Shown piece by piece: positions 23,694 to 32,503 of a DNA stretch of 36,579 nt (within the stretch, counting starts at the first letter, position 1; the number at the start of each line of letters is the position of its first letter). The notes below the pieces were generated by a model. The model searched no databases. It worked only from the letters and a program-made list of their open reading frames with translations, and was not told the DNA's origin. This DNA comes from Oscillibacter sp. (GTDB lineage Bacteria > Bacillota > Clostridia > Oscillospirales > Oscillospiraceae): the NCBI GenBank assembly GCA_009773995.1, contig VSMY01000005.1, positions 1 through 36,579 on the forward strand, read 5' to 3'. Position numbers and translations under genes: made by a program.

Positions 23694-26600
23694 GTGAGCT
23701 TAGAATCCATCTTCAAATTGTCGCTTGTTATGAACATGGTCGACCACCTCTCCGGGCCGCTGGCCGGTATCGCCTCCCGCGTGGGGGCAGACGTGTCCAA
23801 GCTGGACGCGCTGGGCCAGACCTTCGGCGGGTTCGTCAAAGCGGGTACCGCGATGCAGGAGGCTGGCTCCCAGATCACCAGCGCAGTGCTCGCACCCGTG
23901 GAGGCCACGTTTGAAACGCGCCGGGCCCTGGGCGAGCTGGCCTCGCTGGGCGTGGAAGACCTGGACGCGCTGGAGGGCGCGGCCCGAAACTTCTCCGACC
24001 AGTGGAGCGGCACCACAAAGGCTGACTTCATCAGCGCGGCCTATGACATCAAGAGCGGCATATCATCTCTGTCGGACGAGGGCGTCGCCGAGTTTACCGC
24101 TCTCGCGGCCCTGACCGCCAAGGCCACCAAGTCGACGGCCTCGGAAATGACCTCCCTGTTCGCCACCGGCTACGGCATCTATAAGGGCTACTATGACGAC
24201 CTCACCGACATCCAGTTCGGGGAAATGTTCTCCGCTGGAATAGCGGAAAGCGTCCGGGCGTTCAAAACGTCCGGCACCGGCATGGCCCAGGGCATCCAGA
24301 GCCTGGGCGCGTCGGCCACCACCGCCAACGTCCCTCTGGAAGAACAGCTTGCAATCCTCGGTATGCTGCAAGCGACCATGGGAGGGGCGGAAGCCGGTAC
24401 AAAGTACAAAGCCTTCCTCCGCTCGGCGGCGAAGGGTGGCGAGGCATTGGGCCTCTCCTTCCTTGACGCCAACAACCAGCTCCTGTCTATGCCCGAAATC
24501 CTCGAACAGCTTCGGGGCAAGTTCGGCGAGACAATGGACGCCGCTGAGAAGATGGAGCTGCAGAAGGCTTTTGGGGACACCGAAGCCGTCGCCCTCATTG
24601 ATCTGTTGTATTCCAAGACTGGGGATTTGCAGGACAACATCCTCAATCTTTACGACGCGATGGGGCAAGGTACCGGCGTCGCCCAGGAGATGGCGTCTGC
24701 GATCCAGGAGACCGAGCCGGAGCGGTTCGCTCGCCTGCAGCAGCGCATCCACAATGTAACCGAGTCCATAGGCAACAGCCTCCTCCCCACGGTCAATGAC
24801 CTTATGGGAAAGGGGGAGCAAGTGCTTACCAAGGTCGCCTCCTGGATAGAGGAGAACAAGGAGCTCGTCAAGATCATCATGCTCATCGTGCTGGCGATCG
24901 GCGGATTCCTCACCGTGGCGGGCACCGTGATCGCGGTCGTCGGCGGCGTTGGCCTCGTCATCACCAAGACGGTCTCCGCCTTCAAAATACTCAAGGCCGG
25001 GTTCCTATTGGCAAAGGGCGCACTGGCACCGCTCATAGGCTCCGTGTGGAGCTTCACAGCGGCCCTGCTCGCCAACCCCGTGACCTGGGTGGTCATAGGC
25101 ATCGTGGCCCTCATAGCGGCCCTGGTGCTGCTCTACAACAAGTGCGAGTGGTTTCGCAATGGCGTCAATGCAATCCTGAGTTTCTTCAAGGAGAAGCTGG
25201 GCGCGGCCCTGGAGGTCGCCAGGAACATCTTCGGCGCAATCGGCGACGTGATCGGGCGCGTCATGGGGGCGGCGAAGGCCACCGTCCAGGAGAAATTGGA
25301 CAACATGAAACGCGCCTACGAGGAACACGGCGGCGGCATCCGGGGCGTGGCAGCAGCTGCGATAGAGGGCGTGAAGGGCGTCTTCACTGCTGGGTATACC
25401 TTCCTGGACAATCTCACCGGAGGCAAGCTCACCGAGCTGAAGAACGCAGCAGCGCAGCGGCTGGGCGAGCTGAAGGCCGTCTACGAAGAAAACGGCGGCG
25501 GTATCCGGGGCGCGGCAGCGGCCACCATGGAGGGCATCCGGGGCGTCACAGAGGCCGGATTCAACACCCTGAATAATTTGACCGGGGGCAAGCTGGACGG
25601 CCTGAAACGCGCCTACGAGGAACACGGCGGCGGCGTCCGAGGCGTGGCAGCGGCTACGGTCGAGGGCGTCAAGGGCATCTTCGGCGCGGGCTTCACCTTC
25701 CTGGACGGCCTGACCGGGGGCAAGCTCTCCGAGATCAAGGACACAGCAGCGCAACGGCTGGGTGAGCTGAAGGCCGTTTACGAAGAAAACGGCGGCGGCA
25801 TCCAAGGCGCAGCAGCGGCTACGGTTGAGGGCGTCAAGGGCGTCTTCAGTGCAGGGTACAATTTCCTGGACAACCTGACAGGCGGGAAACTGACCGAGAT
25901 CAAGGACAAGTTTTCTGAGAAATTATCCCCCATCACCGGCACAGTCGGCAGCATCCTGGACGCGGCAGGAGCCACGGTCAGCGAAAAGCTGGGGAATATG
26001 CGGACGGCCTACGAGCAGCATGGCGGCGGAGTCCAAGGCATCGCCGCTGCCGCAATCGAGGGCGTCAAGGGTTACTACACAGCGGGCTTCACTTTCCTGG
26101 ACAATCTCACCGGGGGAAAGCTCTCTGAGATCAGCGGCAAATTTACGACGGCCATGAGCGGCATCGTTCAGGGCATCGGCCAGAAATTCACTGAGGCTGG
26201 GTCGGCCTTTATGACCGGCCTGGGCAACATCAAAAACACAGTCACGGGGGCCGTGACGTGGTTCTTCGACTCCGGCAAGAAGATCGTCAGCACATTCGCC
26301 AACGGCATCCGCTCGGCCTTCTCTGGCGCAGTGGACGCGGTCAAGGGCGGACTCCAGAAAATTCGCAACCTCCTCCCGTTCTCAGACGCGAAGGAGGGCC
26401 CGCTCTCTACCCTGACCCTCTCGGGCCAGCGCACCATGACCACCTACGCCCACGGGCTGGCCTTGGCCCAGGACGCTCCTGCAGACGCAATGGAGCAGGG
26501 GCTCCAAAAGGCAAAGGCAGCACTGGGGCGCGAGCCGGTCGAAAAGGTCAACATCGGCGGCGACCACAGCGGCGAGGACGCCGATACCGCCGAGGGCGAC

Positions 26601-26768
26601 GGCACTCGCAGCAACGGCAAGCAGGTCATCATTCAGAAGCTCATCATGCAGGTTGACCTGAAGAAGATCAAGGACTTGCAGATGCTGCTCTCGCTGCTGA
26701 AGGAGGTCGAGGACTACAGCGAAGGCAACGGCGACAATGACCCGGACGCCACACCGAGCCCGGCATAA
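23694..26768 (+). CDS. Tail tape measure protein
   Basis: Starts at GTG 23694 after GGAGGTGAGA; 1024 residues. It sets tail length and is ejected with the DNA. Residues about 15-330 form the conserved N-terminal TMP domain (LGQTFGGFVKAGTAMQEAGSQITSAVLAPVEATFETRRALGELA; EMTSLFATGYGIYKGYY). Hydrophobic membrane-like stretches lie at about 391-425 and 455-483 (VTWVVIGIVALIAALVLLYN). Five 44-60-residue repeats containing GGGIRG...EGVKG...NLTGGKL lie at about 540-815, followed by an amphipathic region and a charged C-terminus. It is the longest gene in the window, directly after the chaperones. Confidence 0.95.
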   Translation: MSLESIFKLSLVMNMVDHLSGPLAGIASRVGADVSKLDALGQTFGGFVKAGTAMQEAGSQITSAVLAPVEATFETRRALGELASLGVEDLDALEGAARNFSDQWSGTTKADFISAAYDIKSGISSLSDEGVAEFTALAALTAKATKSTASEMTSLFATGYGIYKGYYDDLTDIQFGEMFSAGIAESVRAFKTSGTGMAQGIQSLGASATTANVPLEEQLAILGMLQATMGGAEAGTKYKAFLRSAAKGGEALGLSFLDANNQLLSMPEILEQLRGKFGETMDAAEKMELQKAFGDTEAVALIDLLYSKTGDLQDNILNLYDAMGQGTGVAQEMASAIQETEPERFARLQQRIHNVTESIGNSLLPTVNDLMGKGEQVLTKVASWIEENKELVKIIMLIVLAIGGFLTVAGTVIAVVGGVGLVITKTVSAFKILKAGFLLAKGALAPLIGSVWSFTAALLANPVTWVVIGIVALIAALVLLYNKCEWFRNGVNAILSFFKEKLGAALEVARNIFGAIGDVIGRVMGAAKATVQEKLDNMKRAYEEHGGGIRGVAAAAIEGVKGVFTAGYTFLDNLTGGKLTELKNAAAQRLGELKAVYEENGGGIRGAAAATMEGIRGVTEAGFNTLNNLTGGKLDGLKRAYEEHGGGVRGVAAATVEGVKGIFGAGFTFLDGLTGGKLSEIKDTAAQRLGELKAVYEENGGGIQGAAAATVEGVKGVFSAGYNFLDNLTGGKLTEIKDKFSEKLSPITGTVGSILDAAGATVSEKLGNMRTAYEQHGGGVQGIAAAAIEGVKGYYTAGFTFLDNLTGGKLSEISGKFTTAMSGIVQGIGQKFTEAGSAFMTGLGNIKNTVTGAVTWFFDSGKKIVSTFANGIRSAFSGAVDAVKGGLQKIRNLLPFSDAKEGPLSTLTLSGQRTMTTYAHGLALAQDAPADAMEQGLQKAKAALGREPVEKVNIGGDHSGEDADTAEGDGTRSNGKQVIIQKLIMQVDLKKIKDLQMLLSLLKEVEDYSEGNGDNDPDATPSPA
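25308..26136 (+). repeat. Five internal repeats in the tape measure gene
   Basis: The motif AYEEHGGGIRGVAAA, then a TGGKL ending, recurs five times, with unit lengths of roughly 44 to 60 residues. Two types alternate: one with AYEEHGGG or AYEQHGGG, and one with VYEENGGG preceded by AAQRLGELKA. The DNA copies are also similar. Repeat number could change tail length by recombination. Confidence 0.85.
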
Positions 26769-26785
26769 GGAAGGGGGGGACGACC

Positions 26786-27397
26786 ATGATCTTCATTGAG
26801 GACGAGCGCATTAAGCTGAACGGGGTCGTCCTCCCTGGCCTTGTAAAAAGTATCGAGGTCACGGAGACGGCAAAGGTGGACGAGCAGGAGGTAGAGGGCA
26901 GCGCGACCAAGCCCAAACAGGCCACCGGCTACGAAGACGCCAAGGTGAACATCGAGCTCATTATCGACGACACCGAGGGGCAGACCAAATATGAACGGTA
27001 CGCCGTTCTGCGTGAGATCTTCCGAAAACCGGGGCAGAATGTTCCCCAGCCCATTCCCATCGTCAGCGAGGACACAGCGGCCCACGGCATTGAGAAGGTC
27101 ATCTTCAAAAAGCTCACCCATAAGGGGGAGAACAAGAAGTCGCAGCTCGTGGCAAACTTGGAGCTGTGGGAATACATCCCCCAGACCATCACCGCCACCA
27201 GCAGCTCGGGCGGTTCCGGCAGCTCCGGGGGCTTGTCTGGCGGTGGCAGCTCTCAGGCTGCAGCAGCAACCAGCAACCTCAACCAAGACTATCAGCAATA
27301 CTTAGGAACCAAGCGGGGCAAGTCGCCCGCCAGCGACATGGTCACCGGCGCGGCGACCGCCGCCTTAAACAAGGTAATGACGCAAATGCCATATTGA
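26786..27397 (+). CDS. Tail/baseplate protein after the tape measure
   Basis: ATG 26786 with AAGGAAGGGGGG upstream; 203 residues. The N-terminal 130 residues are beta-rich (IKLNGVVLPGLVKSIEVTETAKVDEQEVEGSATKPKQATGYEDAKVNIELII). A Ser/Gly linker (about 136-155) leads to an Ala- and Asn-rich helical tail. The position, between the tape measure and hub genes, matches proteins that link tube and hub in Gram-positive myophages. The family name is not certain. Confidence 0.65.
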   Translation: MIFIEDERIKLNGVVLPGLVKSIEVTETAKVDEQEVEGSATKPKQATGYEDAKVNIELIIDDTEGQTKYERYAVLREIFRKPGQNVPQPIPIVSEDTAAHGIEKVIFKKLTHKGENKKSQLVANLELWEYIPQTITATSSSGGSGSSGGLSGGGSSQAAAATSNLNQDYQQYLGTKRGKSPASDMVTGAATAALNKVMTQMPY

Positions 27398-27408
27398 GGA
27401 GGCGCACC

Positions 27409-28164
27409 GTGGAAACAACAGAGCTCTACTATCCGCAGATCGCGGCCCAGGCCGGAGGCTACTCCTTCGACAAGGGCATCGAGGTCGAGATATACTCCGC
27501 CAAGTCATCTTATTTTGACTGGGCAAAAATCCGCTTCACGGAGCAGTTCCGTCCGAAGATCGCCCTCCCGCGCAAGGCCCCTGGTTCCATCCAGATGGGC
27601 TACAACGGCTCGCTGGACGAGGTTTTCTCCGGCTTTGTTGCCAAGGAGTATGACGGCGGGGCCTATATCAACGAGGTCAACCTGAAGGACGAGATGCTGC
27701 TCCTGGAGGAGACCATCATCAACGACACATTTCTGAACACCACGCCCCAGGAGATGATCTCCTTCTTTCTCTCCAAGGCGGGACTCTCTAAGATGAAGCT
27801 CGCCTCGAAGGGATACCCGAAGCGGAAGATGCTCCCCATCCGGGAGCAGAGCGTTGTTCAGGCAATCAACACCGTCAATGCGGCCTGGGGGCTCAAGGTG
27901 CCCTTTTTCTTCTCTGGCGGCACATTCTACTGGGACGAGAAGCCGGAGCAGAGCAAGGTCTACACCTTCGAGCATGGGGTCAACATTATCAACCTGACCC
28001 GGGCGGGCGGCGTGTGGGAGCTGGAAACGGTCTCCGCGCCCTTCGTCAAACACTCCCACAAAATTAACCTCATCCACCCCCAGATCAGCGGGGAGCAGGA
28101 AGTGCTGAAGGTGGTGTCCACCACCAACGACTCCGGCTTCATCCGCACCTATATCTATTTCTGA
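27409..28164 (+). CDS. Baseplate hub protein (gp44/gpD-like position)
   Basis: Starts at GTG 27409 behind GAGGAGGCG; 251 residues. The beta-rich N-terminal half (ELYYPQIAAQAGGYSFDKGIEVEIYSAKSSYFDWAKIRF...EVFSGFVAKEY) fits the tail hub fold, followed by a NDTFLNTTPQEMISFFLSKAGLSKMKL region typical of hub proteins. The gene order (TMP, small protein, hub, spike-like, gpW/gp25, J) supports this. No peptidoglycan hydrolase domain is visible. Confidence 0.72.
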   Translation: METTELYYPQIAAQAGGYSFDKGIEVEIYSAKSSYFDWAKIRFTEQFRPKIALPRKAPGSIQMGYNGSLDEVFSGFVAKEYDGGAYINEVNLKDEMLLLEETIINDTFLNTTPQEMISFFLSKAGLSKMKLASKGYPKRKMLPIREQSVVQAINTVNAAWGLKVPFFFSGGTFYWDEKPEQSKVYTFEHGVNIINLTRAGGVWELETVSAPFVKHSHKINLIHPQISGEQEVLKVVSTTNDSGFIRTYIYF

Positions 28165-28187
28165 CCGCAGAAAGGAGGGGCGCGTCA

Positions 28188-28547
28188 ATGCTTGAGGAAA
28201 TGGTCAGGTCAATCGTTAAGAAATCTATCGCCGTGGACTACCCGCATCTGAAGCTCCCCACCGTCGTCTTCGCAAAGGTGGACTCGGTAAAGAAGCTCGA
28301 CACCTATGAGATCAAGGAGCTGGTCATTTACAACGACGACACGGGGGGCAGCTTCCGGGGGCATATCGTGGCCCATTGGTACGAGTATAAGCTCACCGTC
28401 CTTGACCGCTTCGGAAGCCCTGACAAGGCATTCCCAGCCCTCCCTCAGATCAAGTCTAAGAAGCAGTTCCAGCAGGGGGCGACGGTAGCGATCGCGCTGC
28501 CCTATGGAGAGCTGGCCCCGGCAATCATCGGGGAGGTGAAGCTGTGA
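28188..28547 (+). CDS. Short baseplate protein, possible spike/gp45 equivalent
   Basis: ATG 28188 after GAAAGGAGGGG; 119 residues. An N-terminal helix is followed by strands ending in a small OB-like pattern (ATVAIALPYGELAPAIIGEVKL). The gene lies where Mu encodes the spike gp45, but it is much shorter and lacks a clear needle-like C-terminus. It overlaps the next gene's GTG by 4 bp. Function inferred from position only. Confidence 0.6.
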   Translation: MLEEMVRSIVKKSIAVDYPHLKLPTVVFAKVDSVKKLDTYEIKELVIYNDDTGGSFRGHIVAHWYEYKLTVLDRFGSPDKAFPALPQIKSKKQFQQGATVAIALPYGELAPAIIGEVKL

Positions 28548-28954
28548 CAGGGCTGAAAGATACCGACATCCGCCTGGACGACTCCTGGCAACTCACCCAG
28601 GCGGCAGACGGGGACGCGCCTCTGTGCTCCGGGCTGGACTGCCTTTACCAGAACATCGTCCTGGAGGCAATCACGCAGCCGGGCGACCTGTTCTACGACA
28701 CGGAGTTCGGCTGGGGCCTCTACGACTTTATTCAGTCGGAGGACACCGAGCTCACCCGCCTGGAAATGACGCAGCGCGTCAAAAGCAAACTGCAGAAGCG
28801 GGAGGTCATCCTCCCGGAGAGTATCAGCGTTAAGATCATCCGCGCCGACGATACCTTCCGGCTCCGCTGCACCTTCCGCTTCGCTGGGGAGAACGAGGCC
28901 AGGGCACTCAACATCATCATCGACGCGGTCAGTGTGGAGGTGACAGCAGCATGA
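28544..28954 (+). CDS. Baseplate wedge protein (gpW/gp25, Mu gp46 type)
   Basis: Starts at GTG 28544 with GGGAGGTGAAG upstream; 136 residues. The gpW/gp25 features are LENIVLEAITQPGDLFYDTEFGWGL-like text (residues about 30-60), an ELTRLEMTQRVKSKLQKREVILPES helix and C-terminal strands. This protein is part of the baseplate wedge that triggers sheath contraction. It overlaps the J gene start as ATGA. Confidence 0.85.
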   Translation: MTGLKDTDIRLDDSWQLTQAADGDAPLCSGLDCLYQNIVLEAITQPGDLFYDTEFGWGLYDFIQSEDTELTRLEMTQRVKSKLQKREVILPESISVKIIRADDTFRLRCTFRFAGENEARALNIIIDAVSVEVTAA

Positions 28955-30081
28955 TTGACAAAAAAACCCTTGACGCCGTTCTCCCGGTTCCCAGTCTGGA
29001 GGAGCTGCGGGACGCCAAGGTGGAGGAGCTGAAGAACGAGGGCTTCGTCATCACCAATTTTCACTCGGGCGGCGTCTTCCACACAATGCTCATGATCGCG
29101 CTCCGCATCAAGATTGAGGTCATTGAGCTGCTCCGGCTGGTTTTGAATAATATGTTCGTTTCCCATGCCACCGGGATATGGCTTGACCTGAAGATGGCGG
29201 ACTATTCCAAGAAGCGCAAGCGGGCACAGAAGGCCCGGGGCCTTGTGACTGTCACCCGCCTGGATATGGAGGGCGAGGCGATCAAGATCGCCAAGGGTCA
29301 GGTATTCAAGACCGCCCTGGACATCAACGGCGAGGAGCTGCGCTTCTTCTCCCTGGAGCCCACCGTCCTCCAGAAAGGGGCTCGGACGGTCGATGTGCTG
29401 GTGGAGGCCGAGATCGAGGGGGCCCGTTACAATGTCCCCCAGGGCCAGATCACCACCTCCCTCACCTATATCGGAGAGGTGGAGATCAGCAACGGCGAGG
29501 ACTGGATAACCCGGGAGGGCAGTGACACCGAGGACGACGAAAGCGCAAGGACGCGCACCCTTCGCTCCTGGTCGGAGCTGGCGCAGCGGGCGATCGAGGA
29601 CGCATTTATCAACACGGCGGAGGGCGTCCCCGGCGTCCTGTTCGCCCAGGCGGACTGCGACCATCCCCGGGGCCAGGGCACCGTGGACGTTATTGTCACA
29701 GGTACGGCGGGTGAAGCAACGGAGGGTCTGCTTAAACTTGTCCGGGAAGCTGTTGACAATATCGCCGGGCCGTATGATAATATCCTGGTGAAGTCATCCA
29801 TCACCGTGGCCCAGGACATCAGTGTCACCGTCACAACCGCAGACGCAGCGACCGACGAGGAGATCAAGGGCCGCGTCCATTCCATCCTCGCGGAGCTCCT
29901 GGCCGTCCGTAAGGGCCGCAAGCTCTACGAGCTGACCCTCTCGGACATCAACCACGCAATCCGCAGCGGCTACAGTGACACGACCAACGTCAAGGTCACG
30001 GCCCCGGAGCAGGACGTCAAGCTGGACAAGGACAAGGTCATCATCCTCGGAGCTGTCTCTGTGACGGTTGAAAGGGAGTGA
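28951..30081 (+). CDS. Baseplate J-like protein (Mu gp47 type)
   Basis: ATG 28951 overlaps the preceding stop; 376 residues, like Mu gp47 (360). Diagnostic text includes FHSGGVFHTMLMIALRIKIEVIELLRLVLNNMFVSHATGIWLDLKMADY (about 33-80), VKARGLVTVTRLD, and the central SDTEDDESARTRTLRSWSELAQRAIEDAFINTAEGVPGV. These are the hallmarks of baseplate J proteins, which form the wedge around the hub. The C-terminus is beta-rich and ends near the gp48-like gene. Confidence 0.93.
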   Translation: MIDKKTLDAVLPVPSLEELRDAKVEELKNEGFVITNFHSGGVFHTMLMIALRIKIEVIELLRLVLNNMFVSHATGIWLDLKMADYSKKRKRAQKARGLVTVTRLDMEGEAIKIAKGQVFKTALDINGEELRFFSLEPTVLQKGARTVDVLVEAEIEGARYNVPQGQITTSLTYIGEVEISNGEDWITREGSDTEDDESARTRTLRSWSELAQRAIEDAFINTAEGVPGVLFAQADCDHPRGQGTVDVIVTGTAGEATEGLLKLVREAVDNIAGPYDNILVKSSITVAQDISVTVTTADAATDEEIKGRVHSILAELLAVRKGRKLYELTLSDINHAIRSGYSDTTNVKVTAPEQDVKLDKDKVIILGAVSVTVERE

Positions 30082-30085
30082 CCGG

Positions 30086-31189
30086 ATGAAGCGGTTTGAC
30101 ACCTTCGGCGAGTATATGTTCGACCTCCTGTTTGCACCGTTGAAGAAGGGACGCCGGGCGGTCAACCAGTTCGCTATCTTTTTCCGGGTCATCGGGCGGG
30201 AGTTCGATGATCTGAAGGCGGTGATCCTGCGGGTCAGGGACGAGGCCAATGTCGCCAGCGCGTCGGAGGTCATGCTCCCCGTCCACGGTCAAGACCGCGA
30301 TATGCCCAGGCTGGAGGGGGAGGACGCAGAGGCGTACCGCACCCGGCTGTCCATGAAGGGCATTATTTCAAAGTGGAGCGGTACCCGCCAGGGCATCCTC
30401 TACGTCCTCGCAGCCCTGGGTTATGAACAGAGCCACATTGAGCCGGTCTATGAGCAAGACCCGGAGCACTGGGCGGAGTTCATCATCTTCCTGAAGGGGC
30501 GCAAGCAGAGCGGCGTCAATAACCTCGCTGTCATTGACGCCGAAGTTCGCAAGGTCAAAGAGGGCAGCAGCAGACCGTTCTATGGGACGGAAAGCGGAAA
30601 CACCATCCTGCTGCTCTCCCGGCTGGAGCGGGGCGTTTCCGACTATCCCCGCTGTAACCAGATCGTCTGCGGCGTGTGGCCTCATGTGGCCAACATTGGC
30701 TATCTCCTGAAGTCGGACATTGTGATCGGTGACCGGGCGGAGTCCGGCGACGTCAACATCCCGAGGGCCGGTACCATCGCGGCCTCGGAGGAGTTCTATC
30801 ACTATGGCGAGTACACCCTATATGCCGGGCTCGGCTCCGTTCTTGCAGCGGCGTCCCAAGAGCAGCGCGGCATCAAGATATATCTCAGGTGCGCCGAGCC
30901 GACCCGCTGTTCTCCCACCACCGACATCAACGGCGGCGTGGGCAGCATCATCGCCTCGACCATCGCGCCCCAGGGCCGGGCGGAGTCCAGCGACGTCACC
31001 TTCCCGCAGATCGGCACCTTCGCGGCATCCCAGAGGTGCTACTGCTTCGGAGAGAACACCATCTACAAGGGACTGGCCTCCGAGCTCGCAGCGGGCTCCA
31101 AGGCGCAGCAGGGCGTCAAGGAATACTTGAGGTGCTCCAGATCGTCCCGCTGCTCATCCACAACACATTCCAGAGGAGGCGGACGCTAA
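30086..31189 (+). CDS. Tail protein, gp48-like N-terminus with duplicated C-terminal module
   Basis: ATG 30086; 367 residues. The N-terminal 165 residues (FDTFGEYMFDLLFAPLKKG...RDMPRLEGEDAEAYRTRLSMKGIISKWSGTRQGILYVLAALGYE) match the gp48/gpI-like wedge domain that follows baseplate J and attaches fibres. Beyond about residue 185 the protein has Cys pairs and two copies of an 81-residue unit (see repeat). Typical Mu gp48 is about 190 residues, so the C-terminal half is an addition. It is the last clearly Mu-ordered tail gene before the DGR module. Confidence 0.78.
   Translation: MKRFDTFGEYMFDLLFAPLKKGRRAVNQFAIFFRVIGREFDDLKAVILRVRDEANVASASEVMLPVHGQDRDMPRLEGEDAEAYRTRLSMKGIISKWSGTRQGILYVLAALGYEQSHIEPVYEQDPEHWAEFIIFLKGRKQSGVNNLAVIDAEVRKVKEGSSRPFYGTESGNTILLLSRLERGVSDYPRCNQIVCGVWPHVANIGYLLKSDIVIGDRAESGDVNIPRAGTIAASEEFYHYGEYTLYAGLGSVLAAASQEQRGIKIYLRCAEPTRCSPTTDINGGVGSIIASTIAPQGRAESSDVTFPQIGTFAASQRCYCFGENTIYKGLASELAAGSKAQQGVKEYLRCSRSSRCSSTTHSRGGGR
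30735..31189 (+). repeat. Two copies of an 81-residue unit in the gp48-like gene
   Basis: GGGCGGAGTCC begins at 30735 and again at 30978, a period of 243 bp. Each unit encodes AESGDVNIPRAGTIAAS or AESSDVTFPQIGTFAAS, then GEYTLYAGL or GENTIYKGL, and a YLRC...RCS Cys pair. The second copy ends at the stop after a Ser/Arg/Gly tail. Confidence 0.8.
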
Positions 31190-31522
31190 ATGGCGAAAAC
31201 ACTCACTGACCTCGGCATCCAGAAGATCGGTCGACGCTTTGTCGATTCCATCGACCACGCGAATTACACCCTGAACGGGGAGCCGAAAACCGTCCCTCCG
31301 TTCCGCACCATGGTCAACGGCTCCGACGTGCGGGTCTATATCTATTTCAACGACACCGTCATCGGGGACGTGGCCAACGTGGAGCTGGTGGACAAGGACG
31401 GCGACATCGTCGCCAAGGCCGACGACCGGGTCTTCACAAAAACACCGGGCAAGGGGCTCTATGTAGCCTTCAAATATAATGTCAAAGAAATGGAGGTCGA
31501 AAGCAGCGATGGAGTCTTATGA
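31190..31522 (+). CDS. Small tail-region protein, unknown function
   Basis: ATG 31190 immediately follows the preceding stop, with GAGGAGGCGG upstream; 110 residues. The middle (VPPFRTMVNGSDVRVYIYFNDTVIGDVANVELVDKDGDIVAKADDRVFTKTPGKGLYVAFKY) looks like a single beta-sandwich domain, as in fibre-attachment or upper-baseplate proteins. It overlaps the next start by 14 bp. No family is recognised. Confidence 0.65.
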   Translation: MAKTLTDLGIQKIGRRFVDSIDHANYTLNGEPKTVPPFRTMVNGSDVRVYIYFNDTVIGDVANVELVDKDGDIVAKADDRVFTKTPGKGLYVAFKYNVKEMEVESSDGVL

Positions 31523-31820
31523 GCGCATAGGATGGCTCGACCACGTGGTCGACATCATCACCGAGGAGGTCATCCAGGAAGGGACGCCCGTGAGCCAGAC
31601 GAACATGAACCACATGGACGACGGTATCTGGCAGAACCGGGAGACCATTATCCTGCATGACAGCCAGATCGCGGACGCGCAGCGTGAGATCAAGGTGCTG
31701 AAGGACGCGACCCTGAACAACATGGTCAACAACGTCTTTCTCATCAATTTTGTCTCTGTAACGTCCGTGGCAATCGCGTCCGGCATCTATGACCCCGTGG
31801 CGCGGAAAATCTATGTATAG
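31509..31820 (+). CDS. Small tail appendage protein with coiled-coil
   Basis: ATG 31509, after AAATGGAGGTCG in the preceding gene; 103 residues. The N-terminus (YERIGWLDHVVDIITEEVIQEGTPVSQTNMNHMDDGIW) is of a type seen at the start of Firmicutes phage tail proteins. A coiled-coil (about 40-65) and a hydrophobic segment (VFLINFVSVTSVAIASGIY) follow. It may be a trimerising base for the receptor-binding protein. This is inferred from sequence style and location. Confidence 0.65.
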   Translation: MESYERIGWLDHVVDIITEEVIQEGTPVSQTNMNHMDDGIWQNRETIILHDSQIADAQREIKVLKDATLNNMVNNVFLINFVSVTSVAIASGIYDPVARKIYV

Positions 31821-32130
31821 GGTCGCTTGTACCCGTAAAGAAGCGAGCTGCATCCTCGGGAATTTCTTCAGTGGGCTCTCCCAGGTATGCGAAAATTGCC
31901 AGCGGCGTCCCCGGGACGAGCTGGCCCTCATCACCAGGGATGGCCTGAAGCTCACCGGCGAGGCCAGCCTGACCATAGAGGGCCGCAGCTCCATCACGGG
32001 CGAACCGGCAACGGTCAAGCTCACTGACTACGGCTTCGAGTTTTACGGGGACATCGCCGAGATCGAGCGCATCAGGAAAGGAAGGTGCGTCGGCTATGGC
32101 GGAACCGTCTACCCTGCAGAAGAAGGCTGA
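31813..32130 (+). CDS. Small protein before the DGR, unknown
   Basis: ATG 31813 overlaps the preceding stop by 8 bp; the ribosome-binding site is weak, so expression may depend on coupling. 105 residues: CTRKEASCILGNFFSGLSQVCENCQRRP gives four Cys in an N-terminal half that could bind metal; the second half is beta-rich (LTGEASLTIEGRSSITGEPATVKLTDYGFEFYGD). It overlaps the avd-like gene by 35 bp. Function unknown. Confidence 0.55.
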   Translation: MYRVACTRKEASCILGNFFSGLSQVCENCQRRPRDELALITRDGLKLTGEASLTIEGRSSITGEPATVKLTDYGFEFYGDIAEIERIRKGRCVGYGGTVYPAEEG

Positions 32131-32473
32131 GATATTCCTGGAAAGGGACGTCTACCCCTTGCTCAAAAACTTCCCCGTCGCGGAAAAGTTCTCCCTCAAT
32201 CAAGAGATCAAGCAGTCGTGCTACAAGCTCATCCGGGCCACCGTTATGGCGAACAACCTCACTGTCGTCAAAAAGCGGCTGGAGTGGCTGGACGAGGCGG
32301 ACGCAGAAAAGACCCTGCTCCTCGTCCTGTTCGGCATAGCGAAGAACCAGAAGTATATCACGCAGAAGAAGCTCTTTGAATTGCAAGGGAAGCTCAACGA
32401 GATCGGGCGCATCATCGGAGGCTTGCAGAAGTATTTCATCAACAGCGGCAACGCTCCGCAAGCCAAAAAGTAA
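32096..32473 (+). CDS. avd: Accessory variability determinant (Avd-like) of the DGR
   Basis: ATG 32096 with AAAGGAAGG upstream; 125 residues. The sequence is all-helical with four amphipathic segments (LQKKAEIFLERDVYPLLKNFPVAEKFSLNQEIKQSCYKLIRATVMAN; TVVKKRLEWLDEADAEKTLLLVLFGIAKNQKYITQKKLFELQGKLNEIGRIIGGLQKYF) and a basic tail, matching the four-helix Avd/S23-like family. In the Bordetella phage DGR, Avd is a pentamer that binds the reverse transcriptase and template RNA and is needed for mutagenic cDNA synthesis. It ends 30 bp before the template repeat, which is the usual avd-TR-RT order. Confidence 0.9.
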   Translation: MAEPSTLQKKAEIFLERDVYPLLKNFPVAEKFSLNQEIKQSCYKLIRATVMANNLTVVKKRLEWLDEADAEKTLLLVLFGIAKNQKYITQKKLFELQGKLNEIGRIIGGLQKYFINSGNAPQAKK

Positions 32474-32503
32474 AAGCACCTACTTAGGGTTATCTCTGTA
32501 TGG

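Noticed and set aside
25905..25922. GACA-N7-TGAGAAA in the tape measure gene, matching the inverted right-end site at 15 of 18 bases
   Set aside because: It lies in coding sequence (KDKFSEK) inside a repeat region, far from any end, and no second site is 22 bp away. Probably chance.
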